A stretch of 17,919 nt of DNA, taken from the NCBI GenBank assembly GCA_007127695.1, contig SKYW01000095.1, forward strand, positions 1 through 17,919. Direction: 5' to 3'. The notes below the pieces were generated by a model, which was not told the origin of the DNA, did no database searches, and saw nothing but the letters and a program-made list of their open reading frames with translations. The translations under genes were made by a program, and so were the position numbers. Every line of letters starts with the position of its first letter. The first letter of the stretch is position 1. Positions 15,324-17,919 of this stretch are shown here, piece by piece. This stretch comes from Balneolales bacterium. Lineage in GTDB: Bacteria > Bacteroidota > Rhodothermia > Balneolales > Natronogracilivirgulaceae.

Positions 15324-16643
15324 ATGAGTGAAATCATTACAGTCCGAAATCTGTACAAAATTTTTGGAGACAATCCGAAAAAAGCCATCCAGGCCCTGAA
15401 AGAGGGCAAATCAAAGGACGAAATCCTCCGGGAATACAAGCAGATCGTGGGAGTCCAGGACATCAACTTTTCAGTCCGTCAGGGAGAAATATTTGTGTTG
15501 ATGGGGCTGTCAGGAAGCGGCAAGTCGACATTGCAGCGTCTGATCAACCGTCTTCACGAGCCCACCAGCGGTGAAATCGTGATCAACGGCACGGATATCG
15601 TCAAGCTCAGCCAGAACGATCTGCGCGAATTCCGGCGGAAAAATTTCTGTGGGATGGTCTTTCAGAATTTTGCGATCCTGCCTCACCGCAATGTGCTTGG
15701 CAACGTGGAGTTCGGGCTCGAGCTGCAGGGCGTTGAAAAGGAAAAGCGACAGGAGAAAGCCAGGAAGATCATTAAACTGGTAGGGCTGGAGGGTAACGAA
15801 GACAACTACCCATCACAGCTTTCGGGCGGTATGCAGCAGCGTGTCGGTCTGGCGCGCGGGCTGGCCGTGGATGCCGACATCATGCTGATGGATGAGGCTT
15901 TCAGTGCCCTGGACCCTCTGATCCGGCGTCAGATGCAGGACGAATTGCTGGAGCTTCAGGCACGGATGAAGAAAACCATCCTGTTCGTTACCCATGACCT
16001 TGACGAGGCTTTTCGCCTGGGTGATCGCATTGCCATCATGAAAGACGGGCTCATTGTCCAGGTGGGCACCGCCGAAGAGATCATTTCCAAGCCGGCCGAC
16101 GAGTATGTCAGGACCTTTGTGGAAGATATGGACCGGTCGGCGGTACTGACTGCGGGTACCATTATGCTGCCGGTAAAGGAAAAGGCCTTTACCGGGGACG
16201 GCCCGCGTACGATACTCCGCAAAATCAGGCGCCATGGCTTGTCAGGTATTTTTCTGACGGATTCAAAACGGTATCTCAAAGGGTATATCAAGGCCAAAGA
16301 GCTGGCTGAATTCGTCGAAAAGAACAAGAAAAAGGAAGACCTCAAGATGGACAAGTCCCTGGTCCATGAGGCGGCCAGCGTAGAGCGTGATATGCCTCTG
16401 AATGAGGTGATCAATGTCTATCAGGAGGCGGACTTCGGACCTATTGCCGTCATTGATGACGAGCAAAGGCTCGATGGCGTCATAGTAAGGGGCGCGATCA
16501 TTGCGGCTCTGTCGGAGGGGTATGAAATCGATCCGGATAACGGAGAACCGGAGCAGGCATCCGATGACGAACAGAAGCCTGATGACCAAGAGAAATCTGG
16601 TGATGCAAAAAAGTCCGGTGACGCAAAGAAGTCCGAACAATAA
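15324..16643 (+). CDS. opuAA: Betaine ABC transporter ATP-binding protein with CBS-like regulatory region (OpuAA/ProV-type)
   Basis: 439 residues, cytoplasmic ATPase subunit of an OpuA/ProU importer. The order is Walker A GLSGSGKST (61-69), Q-loop FQNFAILPHR, signature LSGGMQQRVGLARGLA (166-181), Walker B IMLMDEAFSALD (Asp190-Glu191) and H-loop FVTHD (His224). The N-terminal stretch with AIQALKEGKSKDEI before the first core strand is typical of ProV/OpuAA rather than general ABC ATPases. Residues about 275-400 match the paired CBS-like domains of this family (RTILRKIRRHGLSGIFL, FGPIAVIDDEQRLDGVI), which in OpuA sense ionic strength. The last 35 or so residues form an extra low-complexity tail, acidic first and then with repeated KSGDAKKSGDAKK. 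The start ATG has no strong Shine-Dalgarno. The permease gene follows after 22 bp, so the two are co-transcribed. Confidence 0.95.
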   Translation: MSEIITVRNLYKIFGDNPKKAIQALKEGKSKDEILREYKQIVGVQDINFSVRQGEIFVLMGLSGSGKSTLQRLINRLHEPTSGEIVINGTDIVKLSQNDLREFRRKNFCGMVFQNFAILPHRNVLGNVEFGLELQGVEKEKRQEKARKIIKLVGLEGNEDNYPSQLSGGMQQRVGLARGLAVDADIMLMDEAFSALDPLIRRQMQDELLELQARMKKTILFVTHDLDEAFRLGDRIAIMKDGLIVQVGTAEEIISKPADEYVRTFVEDMDRSAVLTAGTIMLPVKEKAFTGDGPRTILRKIRRHGLSGIFLTDSKRYLKGYIKAKELAEFVEKNKKKEDLKMDKSLVHEAASVERDMPLNEVINVYQEADFGPIAVIDDEQRLDGVIVRGAIIAALSEGYEIDPDNGEPEQASDDEQKPDDQEKSGDAKKSGDAKKSEQ

Positions 16644-16665
16644 TCAACATATTTAACGTCAAATT

Positions 16666-17502
16666 ATGTTTCCATTTCGTATTCCCATTAAAGACTGGAT
16701 TTCCAATGGCGTCGACTATCTCGTAAGCGAATATGCCGCAGTATTTGATGCCTTCAGTGCGCTGGTTTACTTTCTGGTGGATAACTTCAAAGATGGCATG
16801 CTTGCCCTGCATCCCCTGGCGCTAATCATTGTAATTGCAGCCATAACCCTCAAAATGGCTGGGTGGCGGGTGGCGCTGTTTGCCGTGCTGGGACTGCTGC
16901 TGTCCGAAAACATTGGCTTGTGGAGTGCCTTTGTGGAGACGCTTGCCCTGGTGCTGACAGCCGAGCTGCTGGTCATGGTGGTCGGCTTGCCGGTAGGGGT
17001 CCTGGCTGCCCGAAAGGACGGCTTTCACTCTGTTGTCCGGCCTGTTCTTGATTTCATGCAGACCATGCCGGCATTTGTCTATCTCATTCCGGCCGTCATG
17101 TTTTTCGGGTTGGGACTGGTGCCCGGGGTGGTCGCAACCTTTGTCTTTGCACTTCCGCCGCTCATAAGGCTGACCAATCTTGGAATCCGGCAGGTGCCCA
17201 AGGAACTTGTAGAGGCAGCCGATGCATTTGGCGCCACGGGATCCCAAAAGCTGTTCAAGGTGCAGATTCCGGTGGCCATGCCGACCATCATGGCCGGTGT
17301 CAACCAATCCATCATGCTCGGTCTCTCCATGGTGGTCATTGCCGCCATGATTGGCGCCGGCGGTCTCGGCGAGGATGTCCTGCGCGGCATCCAGCGGCTG
17401 CAGGTCGGCCAGGGTTTTGAGGCCGGACTGGTAGTGGTGATCATGGCTATTATTCTTGACCGCATCACAGCCGGATTCGGCGAGCAGGATTCCGCGACCT
17501 GA
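16666..17502 (+). CDS. opuAB: Betaine ABC transporter permease (OpuAB/ProW-type)
   Basis: 278-residue inner-membrane permease. An N-terminal amphipathic lead-in (MFPFRIPIKDWISNGVDYLV) resembles the ProW/OpuAB start. Several hydrophobic segments follow, from LALIIVIAAITLKMAG through VETLALVLTAELLVMVVGLP and FVYLIPAVMFFGLGLVPGVV. The EAA coupling motif is VEAADAFGATGSQKLFKVQIP, which contacts the ATPase, and INQSIMLGLSMVVIAAMIGAGGLG-like residues close the family pattern (here VNQSIMLGLSMVVIAAM). No binding domain is fused to it, which agrees with the separate lipoprotein upstream. It starts 22 bp after the ATPase stop. The gene ends 181 bp before the BCCT gene. Confidence 0.95.
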   Translation: MFPFRIPIKDWISNGVDYLVSEYAAVFDAFSALVYFLVDNFKDGMLALHPLALIIVIAAITLKMAGWRVALFAVLGLLLSENIGLWSAFVETLALVLTAELLVMVVGLPVGVLAARKDGFHSVVRPVLDFMQTMPAFVYLIPAVMFFGLGLVPGVVATFVFALPPLIRLTNLGIRQVPKELVEAADAFGATGSQKLFKVQIPVAMPTIMAGVNQSIMLGLSMVVIAAMIGAGGLGEDVLRGIQRLQVGQGFEAGLVVVIMAIILDRITAGFGEQDSAT

Positions 17503-17581
17503 AAAACCGATTCGCCATCGATTTGATGCTGGATGAGATATTTGCTATGTTCTCTGAGTCGCAAAATGAGGGCACAGCCAC

Positions 17582-17630
17582 CCGGGGTACCGTATCGAAG
17601 GGGAGCATTAGCAATCCCAAAATGCCCCGG
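17582..17630 (+). promoter_or_regulatory. Alternative hairpins in the BCCT gene leader
   Basis: AATGCCCCGG (17621-17630) can pair with either of two upstream arms. One is CCGGGG (17582-17587) with CCCCGG (17625-17630). The other is GGGG-AG-CATT (17600-17609, AG bulged) with AATGCCCC (17621-17628). The two pairings are mutually exclusive. They lie about 55 bp before the start codon. A regulatory role is inference. Confidence 0.4.
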
Positions 17631-17673
17631 ATCCTGATTCGTTCAGAAGTCCAATGTCCTTGTAACCAGTCAA

Positions 17674-17680
17674 AGGAGGT
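17674..17680 (+). promoter_or_regulatory. Strong ribosome-binding site of the BCCT gene
   Basis: AAGGAGGT lies at 17673-17680, close to a full anti-16S match, 3 bases before the ATG at 17684 (about 6 from the GGAG core). It is the strongest Shine-Dalgarno in the window and fixes the start. Confidence 0.8.
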
Positions 17681-17683
17681 TTA

Positions 17684-17919
17684 ATGTCGTTGCATAAAAA
17701 ACTGAATCTGGAAGTAAATCCTTACATCTTTTTTACTTCCATCATAGTCATTCTGATTTTCCTGTTTTTTGGAGTTTTTTTTACAGAAGGAACCGCCGGG
17801 GTATTTGATTCTGTACAGGCATTCATCGTTGGGCAGATGGGGTGGCTCTATGTACTGTCTTTTGCGATATTCCTGGTCTTCGTGGTTTATCTGTTCTTCA
17901 GCCGTTTCGGGAAGATCAG
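17684..17919 (+). CDS. BCCT-family betaine/choline/carnitine transporter, N-terminal part (runs off window)
   Basis: 78 codons are visible from the ATG to the right edge and remain open. After a short polar start (MSLHKKLNLEVNPYIFF), the first membrane segment is SIIVILIFLFFGVFF and the second is GWLYVLSFAIFLVFVVYLFF, followed by SRFGKI. The VNPxxFF opening, the TEGTAGVFDSVQAFIVGQMGWLYV loop between the two helices and the S-RFGKI after helix two are the N-terminal pattern of BCCT carriers, which import glycine betaine, choline or carnitine by Na+ or H+ symport. The start is fixed by a strong ribosome-binding site. Substrate residues lie beyond the window. It is next to the OpuA-type importer and on the same strand. 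Confidence 0.85.
   Translation, partial: MSLHKKLNLEVNPYIFFTSIIVILIFLFFGVFFTEGTAGVFDSVQAFIVGQMGWLYVLSFAIFLVFVVYLFFSRFGKI

Overview
The window reads as chromosomal DNA from a free-living, Gram-negative, probably halophilic bacterium related to the Bacteroidota (Balneolota/Rhodothermota-like). This is inferred from four things: a signal-peptide-bearing outer-membrane beta-barrel ending in Phe, a GTP-type PEP carboxykinase together with pyruvate phosphate dikinase, many acidic proteins, and a full osmoprotectant-uptake cluster. No rRNA, tRNA, CRISPR array, transposase or phage gene was seen. Lineage cannot be fixed from the sequence alone.

Layout. (1) 2-1989, plus strand: the C-terminal part of an unrecognised acidic protein with a 30-bp in-frame tandem repeat, then an acyl-CoA carboxylase carboxyltransferase (propionyl-CoA carboxylase beta type). 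(2) 1997-5188, minus strand: murB, a spacer with a 24-bp-period tandem repeat and a strong terminator, and pckG (GTP PEP carboxykinase). (3) 5532-9234, minus strand: a DASS/SLC13 anion transporter with an unusual extracytoplasmic insert, a single-domain response regulator, and a soluble histidine kinase with a degenerate cyclic-nucleotide-binding-like domain. These look like one transcription unit. (4) A 415-bp divergent spacer, then ppdK (9650-12298, plus strand), closed by two hairpins. (5) 12299-12803: an AT-rich spacer. (6) 12804 to the right edge, plus strand: an outer-membrane porin-like barrel, an OpuA/ProU-type betaine ABC importer (lipoprotein binding protein, CBS-bearing ATPase, permease), and the start of a BCCT-family betaine/choline/carnitine carrier that runs off the window.

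How the genes work together. The middle of the window centres on C4-acid and PEP metabolism. A putative dicarboxylate carrier under its own two-component pair sits between PEP carboxykinase (oxaloacetate to PEP) and PPDK (PEP/pyruvate interconversion), which suggests a gluconeogenic or anaplerotic neighbourhood. The right third is an osmoprotectant island covering entry across the outer membrane (inferred), ATP-driven import across the inner membrane, and secondary import by BCCT. RNA hairpins and an intrinsic terminator between its genes suggest that the stoichiometry of the porin, binding protein and membrane components is tuned separately.

The most interesting observations are the porin-to-BCCT osmoprotectant island with its internal terminator and leader structures, the transporter-plus-two-component operon with a kinase that seems to have lost cNMP-binding residues, and the extracytoplasmic insert in the DASS carrier. 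None of these is proved novel here.
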